Origin: Lonicera japonica
Taxonomy: Eukaryota; Streptophyta; Magnoliopsida; Dipsacales; Caprifoliaceae
Reading direction: 5' to 3'
Assembly: GCA_021464415.1 (NCBI GenBank)
Contig: CM038469.1
Coordinates: forward strand, 29,877,736-29,941,735
DNA length: 64,000 nucleotides
The notes under the pieces are model-generated. The model ran no database searches and was not told where the DNA came from. It was given only the letters and a program-made list of their open reading frames with translations. Below, one piece after another: positions 11,086 to 21,905 of this stretch (position 1 is its first letter; the number at the start of each line of letters is the position of its first letter). Both the position numbers and the translations under genes were made by a program.

Positions 11086-12678
11086 ATGAATAGCTTAATA
11101 AAAAACAAACAAGAACAAATAAGCGGTAGTTTTCATATCCAACCTAAAATAAAAATGAAGATGAAGAACTTACTTGGGGGAATGAGTGGCTTCGATTGAA
11201 GCAAAGGGGTCTTTAATGACAATGAAGATGGGAGGCTTCAATTGAAGCAAAGGGGTTTTTAATGACAATGAAGATGAAGAACAGGTCGTAGGAGATTGGG
11301 GGAACAATGATTGAATGCAATGGTAACACTATGGAGGAAGAAGGAAACAGGGGGAAGTGACTGATGCGCGTGTTTGAATTCAAGAGAGATAAAGACGAAG
11401 GGAGTGTTTGATTAGGGGAACGGTTGTGTGTTTGATATTATTATTATTAGGATTAATTATTATTACTATTCTAGATTATTATTATTATCATTATTAATTA
11501 GAGGTGAGTGTTTCTTAGACATTGGGGAGTAATAGGAAGAAAAATGATGTACTAGAGAAGTGTTTTAGAAATAAGGAGTGTTACGGAGTAATTTTGGGTG
11601 TGGTAAAAGTGCCACCCAAAATAAATGTGTGATTGTTCGTTGTCATAGGGATGATGTGGAGCCGATGCAAAGTAAACAAAAAGAGATAAAAACTTTAGAG
11701 GGACATGTTGTTTGGTTTAAATTTTTAAATGTTTAATTTAAAATTTATTTTTAAGTATAGTTTTTAAAAATTGATTTTTAATTCGATTTGTATATAGTAT
11801 AATATTTATAAATTTCACAAAAATTATAATCTTTATTTATTTATTTATTTTTAAAAAAAATTTAAAATACAAAAGATAAAATAAATATATTTTTTTACTT
11901 GAATCATTTTTTTAAAATGGGTAAACCAAACATTTTTTTAAAACTCAATTTTTTAAAAAAAAAATTCAACCAAATAATACTTTAGTATGTTTGTGTTTAT
12001 TTTAGATGACAATATTTATCATACAATTAAATCTGTCACTGTGAATACTCTTAGTGTTTATTTCTATTTTAGTATTTACTATGAAAAAGAATGAAGTTAC
12101 CTTTAAGCTTCAGAGTTTTTTTTTTATCAATATTTAAAAAATAAAATAGAAAAGATATTGTCAATGACCAGCATGAATTGGATTTTTTTCTCATTAAGAA
12201 ATGATATTAAGATACACAAATAGGGGCAACACTCCACAATCAAGCTATCTCTTACTGTGTTCGACGTACAAGATAAAATGATAGGATATAATAAAATTAT
12301 CTTATCACATGTTTGGTTTCGTCAAGATTGGATATTGAGGGTGGAATATTTATCCTATTACAACTTTTTATCCCACTTTTAACAAATCTCATCTAAGAGT
12401 TGGGATTGTTTTATTACCTCCGAATGAGATTAAATAATCATATCCAACCCTCTAATCTGACGCGTCTAAGTAACACAGTGGCAGATATAGAGGGGTAAGA
12501 TTTTGAAAATTTGAGTAGTCACCCTTTATTGACCTCTCTAAGTTTATAACATTTTTAAATTACAATCTCATATATAATGGGCTTTATTATTATAAAATTG
12601 CTAAAAAACCAACACATAACAATTGCGGGTTTTCGTTGACAAGCTTATTTTGAGTATATTTTTATATTAATTATTTTT
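11086..12678. other. Intergenic, AT-rich; small duplication and hairpin
   Basis: No coding sequence was recognised. A roughly 50-bp direct duplication (GGCTTCRATTGAAGCAAAGG ... GACAATGAAGATG) lies at 11188-11280. A hairpin with arms ATTTTGGGTG and CACCCAAAAT lies at about 11591-11623. The rest is AT-rich with poly-A/T runs. Confidence 0.55.
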
Positions 12679-13230
12679 AGAGTAACAACTCAAATAACCA
12701 CTAAACTTTTGATCTGGTCCTATTTTGGTCATCAAACTTTAAAACAAACCAAATTAGCCATCCAACTTTAGAGTGAGTACCACTTTGGTCATTTCCTCCA
12801 ATTAGACTGTTAAATTGAATTGAATGAAATCATGTGCAAGGCAAATGACTTCATTTAAGCGCATTTTAATCATGTTGGTTATAAAATAACCCAAGTTGTG
12901 TTGTTTGTTGAAAATATTGCTATATTTTACATATTGTGTGTGTTTTATTTTGGCGAAAATTATTGGAAGGAAATGGTCGTTTTGTTATAATATGACTAAA
13001 ATGACCTTACACAAAGTCATGTGCTATAAAAATGCATTAAATTTAACAGTCAAATTAGATAGAATGGTCAAAGTGGAACTTACTCCAAAGTTAGATGACC
13101 AAAGAATTGGACGGAATGGTCAAAGTGGTACTCACTCTAAAGTTGGATGACTAAAGTGCTTCGTTTTAAAGTTTAATAATCAAAGTGATACAAGATCGAA
13201 AGTTTATTGACCATTTAGGCTGCTACTCTT
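12679..13230. mobile_element. Foldback/MITE-like element with about 140-bp terminal inverted repeats
   Basis: The left end AGAGTAACAACTCAAAT and the reverse complement of the right end AGAGTAGCAGCCTAAAT start long inverted arms sharing TTTCGATC/TTTTGATC, TTAAACTTTAAAAC, TCATCCAACTTTAGAGTGAG and TACCACTTTG. The TTAGAGTGAGTACCACTTTG block is repeated in the right arm. No convincing target duplication was found. The 84-codon open frame inside follows the repeat and is not a gene. Confidence 0.72.
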
Positions 13231-14313
13231 AATAAAATTATGCTTGTATATTCTCACCCCCTCCCTACAAATTCTAAATTATGGATCTGCCACTAGTCAA
13301 AATACGCCCTAATGGGATTTGACATTGTCCGACATAGTTCGAGCCTATATTTCCGCCGACCTCGAGCTCTTTTCTGACTTTCTTTCGCTTTGAAATTTGG
13401 CGTGGAATGTCGCCCTTGAGCATTTTTGCTTCGGATTTTGTCGTGGAATACTCCATCCCATCTCATAGTGAGTTAATTAATTTTCCCGTCAAACTGTAAC
13501 TGATGAATCCTGCCCATGTTGTATGATAAGTTTTTTGATGAAAAAATGGTAACTGATTTTAATCATTTTTCAAGTTTAAACATTTAAGGGTGATTATAGA
13601 AGCATATATATGCACAAGGGCAGATGTATTTAGGGGAATTCCCCACCTAAAATAAGAGACACCCACCTTATATATACATAATTTATTCTGATTTACTTAG
13701 TGCCTCATCAACTTTTATTAATTTTATTTTTTTTCCAAATTTTTTGTATGCTTGTTTCTTTTAGGAGTACCAAAAGAAAATTTTAGCGAAACCCTTCACT
13801 TATTTATATGATATTATTTATGCATATGTCATGTACATTATCTAGACAAAGTTTAAAGAAAATTAATTGTATTTGTTGTAATCATTTGTGCTTACGACAT
13901 TAAACAAGCTAACATTATTTTTTTTGTATTTTCAAAACACATAATTATTTTTTATTTACGATTACTTTCTCCAAGTGCCCCACCTACAACAAAATTCTGG
14001 TTTGGCCCATGTATAGACATGTATTGTCATAGTTGTATACACTATATAAATAATAGTGGTATGTGTAAATTGTGATGCTACATTTTAGGAGTACTACCTT
14101 TCAAATTTTTTTAAAATGAAATTAAAATAACAACGAAATTTCTAACTCGTTGGGATTACTAACAGACTAACCATTACTAGGCTGTTTCTCCTTATTTTTC
14201 TTAGTTATGAAGAGTTGCATGTTTTTTATTTTATTATGTTAGTGTAGCAATTCAAATCAATCTATAATCAAATAACATATATTCAAGTAAATTTTTGGTG
14301 AAAACTGAATATA
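13231..14313. other. Intergenic, no gene seen
   Basis: AT-rich sequence. A short frame at 13274-13456 (-) has no recognisable domain. GGGGAATTCCCC at 13636-13647 is a palindrome; nearby CCCCACCTA words look like degraded transposon ends. Confidence 0.5.
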
Positions 14314-14321
14314 CATATAAC

Positions 14322-15466
14322 CAGGGCCGGCTGGAGCAAAAGTGATGCCCCAAGCGAAATTTAATGTTTACGAAAAATGGGACCCTGTATCATTGTTATC
14401 TTCTTCAACAAAATAATACACTGCCTGTTCTCTGCCTCCCTTTTGACATAGTTTTTTTTTTCAAACTGCCCCCTCAACTTTAATTCTTTAAAATTCGCTA
14501 CTTAAACTTTTTTTTTGGTGCCCCTCCCCATGTGGGGCCCTAGGCAAATGCCTAGGTTGCATGCCATCATAGCCGGCTCTGAACATACCTATCCATGGAA
14601 CCGGCAATATATTGTATAACCAACTCTTTTCTTTTTTGAATTTTTCTCTTTTTGCTTCCCGAATCTTGTATCCGCTTGCCCGACATTGTAAAACTAATTA
14701 AAGAAAAAATTTACAATTACCATCAATGACAATAAATACACTTAATATTATACAAGAAATATCATAAATAATAAATTCTAAATAATCATAAATCCTAAAT
14801 CCTAAATAATCATAAAATCAATATCATGCTAAATGCACCTATTGGCAAAACTAGTATAGAACTTGATTAAACTAAAGTCTAAACTAGATTTAGCAAAAAT
14901 AAACCAACAAATCAATATCATGCTAAATAATTATAAATCAAGAAATATGGAATAAAATCAATAAATAATCAAATAATCAACAATCAACAAATCAATATCA
15001 TACTAATTGCTAAATAATTAAAAATCAAGAAATATGAAAGAAATGGAAAAGAGAAAATGAAAAATTAAAAAATTAGGGCTTAAGAATCTTAACCTTGGTT
15101 GATAAAATTGGTGCCCTTGGTGGACTTTTGAAGGCTTAATCACGTGGGTAATGGGTGTGGGAGAGCCGTGCATAAAGCTTTGGAGGTGAATAGGTGGCCG
15201 GTTGAGCCGTGGAGAAGAGAAAGAAGGAGCCGTGGGAACAAAAGGAGAGAAAGAACAGAGAGCAGCCAGCGGAAATAAAAAGGAATAAAACGGGAAATGA
15301 TACACTGCCTGTTCTCTGGCTCCCTTTTGACATAGTTTTTTTTTTTCAAACTGCCCCCTTCAACTTTAATTCCTTACAATTCGCTGCCTAAACTTTTTTT
15401 TGGTGCCCCTCCCCATGTGGGGCCCTAGGCAAATGCCTAGGTTGCATGCCATTATAACCGGCTCTG
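14322..15466. mobile_element. Non-autonomous hAT element, 1145 bp, perfect 8-bp target duplication
   Basis: The left end is CAGGGCCGGCTGGAGC; the right end is ACCGGCTCTG, in reverse complement CAGAGCCGGT. CATATAAC is duplicated exactly at 14314-14321 and 15467-15474. The right terminal 170 bp, including a perfect hairpin CCTAGGCA-AA-TGCCTAGG, also occurs internally at about 14415-14582 with its own terminal GCCGGCTCTG. No transposase is present. Pro/Ser-rich frames on the - strand at 15018-15349 have no recognisable family. Confidence 0.83.
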
Positions 15467-15474
15467 CATATAAC

Positions 15475-16262
15475 CTATTTGGCGTGAAGCAAATTACAAG
15501 AGTTCGAGCCACGGTATCAACTGCCAAAACTACCTAAAACACAATAAATGAGATACATGAAATCGACATGACCAACAAAACTAGAGGGCCAATCCAAATT
15601 GATACACTTTTGCCAAAAAAAATTCTGATCACGAATCAGTCTGGTCAAATAATTAAATCGAGATTCGAAATTTTATTTCGGTCTTTGGTTTATCAAATAT
15701 AAAATCCGACTTAAAACAAACCGCTCATTTCTTTTAAAAAAATAAAATTATTTTAACAATATTGTATTTTATTCATTTATATATTAAATATATAATTTTT
15801 CTTTCATATATATATACTATGCCCGAGACTATATATAGTTTTAGACATAGTTATATCCTTCGTTTTGTATATATGTAGCTAAAAAATTAAAGTTAAACAA
15901 CCTTAAAAGGTAATTTTTCAATTTATAATATCTTAAAACTTTGTCTATTGAAGTAGAATGTCATTTCAATTCACAATTCTCATTAGATGATACCTTTTAA
16001 ATAGGGTAGAAATAATAATTTACATAAGATTTACATCAAAGCCCAATATAGCCCATAATGAGTAATTACAACAGTAAATCTTAACTAATTTATCATAGCT
16101 TAACGATAGCATATAATGTATTTTTCTTCAACAGTCCCCCTTGCGCCGAGTCAAAAATGGAATAGTGCATGACTTATTGTCTTGGTAAAAACCTTGCCAA
16201 GTAACAAAAATCCTGTGAAAAAAATAACCTTATCGAAGGAAAATAGTATAACGCAATTGATG
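15475..16262 (-). mobile_element. Relic of a Ty1/copia 3' end (polypurine tract and start of the 3' LTR)
   Basis: On the - strand a copia-type post-pol segment (GGCAAGGTTTTTACCAAGAC, about 16180-16200) leads to GACTCGGCGCAAGGGGGAC, a polypurine tract near 16136-16150, then TGTTGAAGAAAAATACATT as an LTR start. The other LTR end was not located. Shared TGACTCGGCG with the relic at 19.5 kb suggests that both derive from one broken family or copy. Confidence 0.45.
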
Positions 16263-17544
16263 ACATGTATGTGTTAGACTGATTAAGCCAAAATATTGCA
16301 TTTTTATACATATTTAGATGGTTTAACATGCATGAATTTGATTATAATTATCCTAAATTGTAAAGATTTGAGTTTTAATCATGAAATAGGATAGTATGTT
16401 TCTTTCTAGTGCAATATAACCTTTTTACATGTTAAAAATAAACAAGAATAAATCCATAAGCAAATTCCCCCAAAATTAGTCATTGCCGATCAAATTCGGA
16501 GCTAAATTGAGTTCAAGAGGTGAACCGAAAGCAAATCCCCATCTCAAGCATGAAGGAAGTGGATAGAAGAGACTAATAGAAGCCAATAGTGTAGTCCCAA
16601 GTAAAGAAGAGTCATTTGGATCAAACCGGGACATTTTCGGATGAAGAAGAGATTCACCGCGCGCAATGCTTATATTTCATCCAATTTTGGTATTTATCCG
16701 TGCATAATTTGAAGAAAAATCTAAAAATAGAAGTTGTAGAAATCTAAGTTAGCTACGCATATGTGAAAATCTTGCATCAATCGAAATTCAGAGCACAAAT
16801 TTATGGCAGAAATACAATCAGTGCACCAATAGATCGGGTTTAAGCGCGAAATAATAGATAAATCATGATGCAAATATTTACCAAATGGAGTCCTTAGCCT
16901 AGATGGTAAGTGAATAGCTCTCTACTCATGCTTAGCTCTCAATAGGCCATTTGTGTTGTTGGCAGATTGTTTATTTTTCAAAAGTGTTTAGCCCATAATT
17001 TCTATTTTGTGCATGTTCTTAATTTCCTATTGCTTTAAAATTTTGAGTACATTTATATGCTTATATTCTTAATTAAATTTTCATTCTTGAATATAAATAC
17101 GCTGTTTTGTTTAATTAATTTATTGAGCATAAATTTATTAAATAGATTTGGCTAGTTCGTTAGTTAGGGGTGTATAAGAACCGGGTATGCCTACGCGATA
17201 ATTTTTCGGACCCAAATTAAATTCGAATTAATTTTTTATTGGTTAATAGGTCATTATAAATATGATTTTTATTAAATTATTATTCTAGTATGCTTATCAC
17301 ATATTTTTATAATAAATTTAATAAAATCTTTCTGATAAAATGACCAAATTAGTTTGAATCGTTGTTTTTGCGCTAAACTCTAACCGGTCGAGTTAGAGAG
17401 CGGTCTATGCTCTCTAAATTAATTAATTGTGTATCTTTACAATTTTAAACTTAAGTGCGCTATTTTTGATTTTTGTTTTAATACTTACTTTTTGATACCA
17501 AGATCACTAATTTTGTATTTCCACTGCCCGTTTTAGTTCAAATT
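16263..17544. other. Intergenic, probably LTR-retrotransposon debris
   Basis: No coding sequence. Together with 18857-19480 it looks like one interrupted non-coding element: TGTGTTAGACTGATTAAGCC near 16270, and a CCCCGTGGATCGACGTCGGA stretch near 19400 of the kind seen at the ends of plant LTRs. Family and boundaries are not established. Confidence 0.35.
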
Positions 17545-18856
17545 GGGGGGGGGGGGGGGTATTCAATTTAGATTCTAAAGGATTTTTTTGAATTTTGAAA
17601 GTCCATGGGTATTCAATTTGGATTTTATAAAGTCTTTTAAAATCTTATAGTATTCAATTAGGATTTTAAAAAGTCTTTTAAAATCTTGTGCTATTCAATT
17701 AAGATTAAAAATAATCTTTTAAAATCTTATGGTATTCAAAACTCAATAAACTTTGAAGGATTTTATAAATTGATAGATTTTGATGAATTTTAGAGTATTT
17801 TTATGAATAACAAATCCACCAACAAATCTTCTCTTTAGGCGAAAGATTTCACATGGATTTCTTTTCCATCTTTCTCCCAACCTTCAGTATTATTTCTTCG
17901 TGTCTCTATAATTTATTAAACCCTCCCACTCCATTATTTCTATCTAAAACCTTTTTCTTTTCCCAAACCTTATGTATTATTTTTTCTTCGTCTCTATAAT
18001 CTATTTAAATCCCTCTAATTCATTCACTCTATCTAAAATATTTTTTTTCGATTTAGATATTGCTACTTTCAAAAGTTTAATTATCCAATTAGTCATATTC
18101 TTTCGAAACTATAGAGATGCTGCCCCCTTAATTTTTTTCTCCCAATCCATTGGGATTTTAGACTTGATCCGAATCGTTTGTGGTGGATTTAAAATTTGCT
18201 TATTAGTTTAAAGTTGTAATCAAAATTCTTTTATTATTTATCTTTTGATTTTGATTTTTTTATTATAATTAGTTTTTTTGCACGTGTGTTGCACGTGGTT
18301 GTAGTACTTGACAAATGTCATTAAGTCCATTAATGAGTACATATATACTAAGAATTGAATAATTAGTATGAAATAAAAATAATAACATATAAACAAAACA
18401 TAGAATCAAGTGTAAAATTCAATTAATAATTGTAAGAAAATCATAAAAATTTGTTGCCTTTAATTTTGTTTTAGTAAATAAGTGGTCAGAACATAATGAG
18501 AATGGAAATTAACGGGGCAACAATGAAAATAAAGAAGGTTATGATAATTATAATGATATTAAAAATGGAGCAGTATGAATTTTTATAATGTATTTTGTTA
18601 ATTGTCTTTACATTTTTGATAATCGTAATTAATTTATTTTATTGTTTGTATTTTGATTTTGTATTTTTTTGATGAATTTATTAAAATATGCAGAAATACA
18701 TTGACTTATTAAAATCTGCATAAATCCAAAATAATCCATGCATTAAAATATGTTAGATTCTGTAATGATTTAAAACAATCCATGGACTTAACAGAATCTA
18801 CGAATTTTAAAAAGTCAGTTAAAATTTTTTAAAATCTGAATTGAATACACCCACCC
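17545..18856. mobile_element. Non-autonomous TIR element with a 15-G run at its left end
   Basis: The left end is a run of 15 G followed by TATTCAATTTAGATTCTAAA; the right end in reverse complement reads GGGTGGGTGTATTCAATTCA followed by GATTTTAAA. Several internal copies of GTATTCAATTWRGATTTTA follow the left end (17610-17730), and TCCATGGACTT-like words occur near both ends. No transposase; the 79-codon frame at 17972 has no domain. The target duplication is unclear. Confidence 0.6.
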
Positions 18857-19479
18857 TTGATTTCAATTACGTTTTAATCTATTTGAATTAAATTGTCGTA
18901 ATGACTTAATTTTTCTAAATTCATTTTTAATAAAAGATTTTGTAGTGTCAAGCAATATTCTACTTTAATAAGCAAATGTTTTTGGTAAAATTAAGTAATG
19001 CAAATTGATTCCATAATTAGTATTGGTACGTATAGTTCATGTCATGTATGAATTATTGTGAAAAATACGAATTTATGAGATCAATTAGCTCTTGGAAAGT
19101 AGCCTGAATTTTAAAGGAAAATTAATTAGAAAATGATTCCCGATCCACCGAATTGCCCGTTGTGTTACCTGGAACTTATGAATACCCCTAGTGCTTTTTA
19201 TTCTTAATTTTAGTAAAAGTTTTTCACGTGTTTAATTAATTTAGTACGCTATTTTTATTATTAATTTTATTGAGCTTTTTTGCATGTTCATTTTATGTTA
19301 GTTTAGTTAACAATCTACATTCATTTCTTTCTATAGTTCATCTCTTTTTTTTTCTCATCTTCCTCTTGAAAGAGACTTTCCTAACTCAAATAACTACCCT
19401 CCTCCCCGTGGATCGACGTCGGACTTACCGAGTATTTATTACTTGATCGACCACCTGCACCTGAGTGTAATAACTTGCG
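18857..19479. other. Intergenic, LTR-like non-coding sequence
   Basis: AT-rich sequence ending in CCCCGTGGATCGACGTCGGA and GGTCGATCAAG-type motifs (reverse) that resemble the terminal part of an LTR. No gene. Confidence 0.35.
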
Positions 19480-20280
19480 TTGTTTTCGCCGAGTCATAAA
19501 CTCCCTTTTAAGTCTACACCCCCTAATCCTTATATTGATCAAGGGAGTTTGAAAAATTTATGCATTTCTATACTTTTCATATGTTTTTCAAATAAAGCCT
19601 TAGGTAAAGATTTGGTAAACAAATCTACCATATTCTCTCCTCGGATCTTACTTGATTCACTTGAATCTTGAGGAAGTTTGTTGTTGCAGATTATAGAAAA
19701 ACTTTATAGATATGTGTTTCGTATTATCACCCTTGATATAACCTAGCTTCATTTGTTCGATACAAGCTGCATTATCTTCATAAATGCAAGTAGACTCTTC
19801 AGTGGTAGAACTTAAACCACTAGTTCCTCGAGTATGTGTAATGATAGCCCTTAACCATATACACTCATGAACCGCCTCATGTAGCACGTTGATCTCAAAG
19901 TGGTTCGAAGGGGTAGCCACAAGGGTTTGCTTAGTTGATATCCAGGATTTGTTGTGTTCGCAATAGTAAATACATAACCAGTTTAGGAACGATCTTTATG
20001 TGGGTCATAAAGGTACCCAGCATCAGCAAACTAACCACAACATCACCTGGGGCTTCAATGTAGAGACTAACCTTTTCGACACCAACATTTACTTTAGAAA
20101 TTACCATGCCATCTTCATTTCCTTTTGCCTCTCTGTAGGGAAAAAATAGTCCAAAGTCAATGGCTCATTTTAGATATCGAAAAATATTCTTGATATTATT
20201 CCAGTGACGTTGTGTTGGCGCTGAGCTAAATCTAGCTAACAAGTTCACTGAGAATGTTATGTTTGATCGAGTACACTTAG
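19480..20280 (-). pseudogene. Ty1/copia reverse transcriptase/RNase H relic
   Basis: The - strand encodes NHFEINVLHEAVHECIWLRA, then TCIYEDNAACIEQMKLGYIK and GDNTKHISIKFFY, the RNase H end of a copia polyprotein. An upstream segment with a HWNNIKNIFRYLKWAIDFGL-like block (20220-20160) is the end of the RT/RNase H connection. Stops and frame changes separate the blocks, and no LTR pair could be matched to it. It is a dead fragment of a family different from the complete element at 38-43 kb. Confidence 0.68.
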
Positions 20281-20693
20281 CTAAGTGTCATGTTCCTTTG
20301 GACGTAATTGATCTTTTCTTGGATCCAAACTTTAACCGGTCATAGGAGTGCTAACATGATGCATTTTATCCATGTTGAATCACCTGAGCACCTTTTGGAC
20401 AATCACATACTTTAGTGGCAAGAATCTTTTTTAATTAGACTATGGTTTTGTCTTAAAATTTATGTTGGTTTGATGGATTATATTTCTGAACAAGATATTG
20501 AATTAATTATCATTAGTTTTATTAAATAAATTTTGGACTTTATTATGATTTATATGATTTGTTAGATTTTTATATATATACATGGTTCGGGCTTAAAGGA
20601 GAGAGGATAAGGGAAAGGGAAGGAGAAGGGCTTGAAATCATGACCCTCTTGTTTATATTACTTAGTTTGGTACGGAGATGTCAAATGCATTAA
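20281..20693. other. Intergenic, no gene seen
   Basis: AT-rich sequence with a purine-rich stretch at 20596-20630; nothing recognisable. Confidence 0.4.
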
Positions 20694-20699
20694 TCTAAA

Positions 20700-21838
20700 A
20701 AAATACCATTATCCAACGGCGAATTGACAAATTTGACCCTGAAGTTTAAGATTCGTTGCAACTTTAACCCTATTTTAATTTTAGCAATCTCAACCCTAAA
20801 ATGTCTTTAGTTTTGCAATTTCAATTCTTCGTCAACTTCCATTTGAAAGCGCTTAATGGAGGCTTACGTGGCAGCTAATGTGGATAATTACATTGACATA
20901 TATGACCTTGAAATATGGGGTATTTTGCAACTTTAACCTTGATGTTTCATAAAAATGTCAACCCTAAAATTTCTTTAGTTAGAAAATGTCAACCCTTTAT
21001 CTACATTTTTTTTGAAAGCTCTTAACGGAGGTTTACATAAAAAACCAATAACATCGGAATACAATAAAAACATATGAACTGCAAATGAGAGAGTGGACAA
21101 AAAATTAATAATTGTATAGCTTTTAATCTAAATGCTAATTTTTTGTAAAATTTATTATTCTCCAAAGAGCTCTTTATTGATTCATATAAACATGAACTAG
21201 CTATTTCTATAGTGATATAAGATTATTCTATTTTAAAATGCTTTTTTTTGGATTACTAAAATAAGAAAATTTGTATATTTAAAATTAGACCTAAAAATGG
21301 GTCTAGTCGTTCGAATTCATGTGGTTTTTATTGTATTTTGGTGTTATCGTTTTGTCCATGTCGGATTCACGTAGGCCTTTATTAAGAGCTCTCCAACATC
21401 AGTAGACGGAGGGTTGAGATTGCACGAGCAAGTGGGCTATCTTGGTTGAGGAGACGCTCATTCGAACCTGGGAGATATCTCATGATAGAGTCTTACGAAG
21501 AGGTCGGGGTGGGTTTTCTTTATTTATAATTAAAGAGAGAAACTTAAAACTCCATTCTTCAAAAAAAAGAAAAAAAAAGGAGCTTCATTGTTGAAATTGC
21601 AAAATTCTATACACTTTAAGGTTAAATTTGTCAAATCATTTATCCATATCATATGTTTGATCCATGTCATATGTTTGATCCACGTCAGCTCGCCATGTAA
21701 TCCTCCATTATGAACTTTCAAACGAAAGTTAATGGATGGTTGACATTGCATAAAAAAGGGAACTTTAGAGTCAACATTGCGAAAAGTAAAACATTAAGGT
21801 CAAAGTTGCAAAGAACCACAAAAATCAAGGTCAAAGAT
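20700..21838. repeat. Large imperfect inverted repeat (foldback-type)
   Basis: The left arm (20700-21080) contains TTGCAACTTTAACCCTA, CAACCCTAAAATGTCTTTAG and a TGAAAGCKCTTAAYGGAGG block in two versions. The reverse complement of 21300-21838 carries the same words (TTTGCAACTTTGACCTTAAT, TTTGAAAGTTCATAATGGAG, GAGCTCTTAATAAAGGCCTA, AATACAATAAAAACCACATG). The centre lies near 21.1-21.3 kb. No transposase or clear termini were found. Confidence 0.6.
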
Positions 21839-21905
21839 TTTATTTTTTTTAAGCATAAAAATATATTTTTTTTATTAATCTCAATCTTTTATTTTTCTCC
21901 ACAAT

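Noticed and set aside
12896..13150. 84-codon frame
   Set aside because: Its C-terminal half is the inverted-repeat arm of the MITE, with the same peptide-like repeat twice.
15018..15349. Pro/Ser-rich - strand frames as a small host gene
   Set aside because: They lie inside a non-autonomous hAT element, overlap in several frames and match no family known to me.
21415..21520. SINE-like segment with TTCGAACC
   Set aside because: Box order and spacing do not fit in either orientation.
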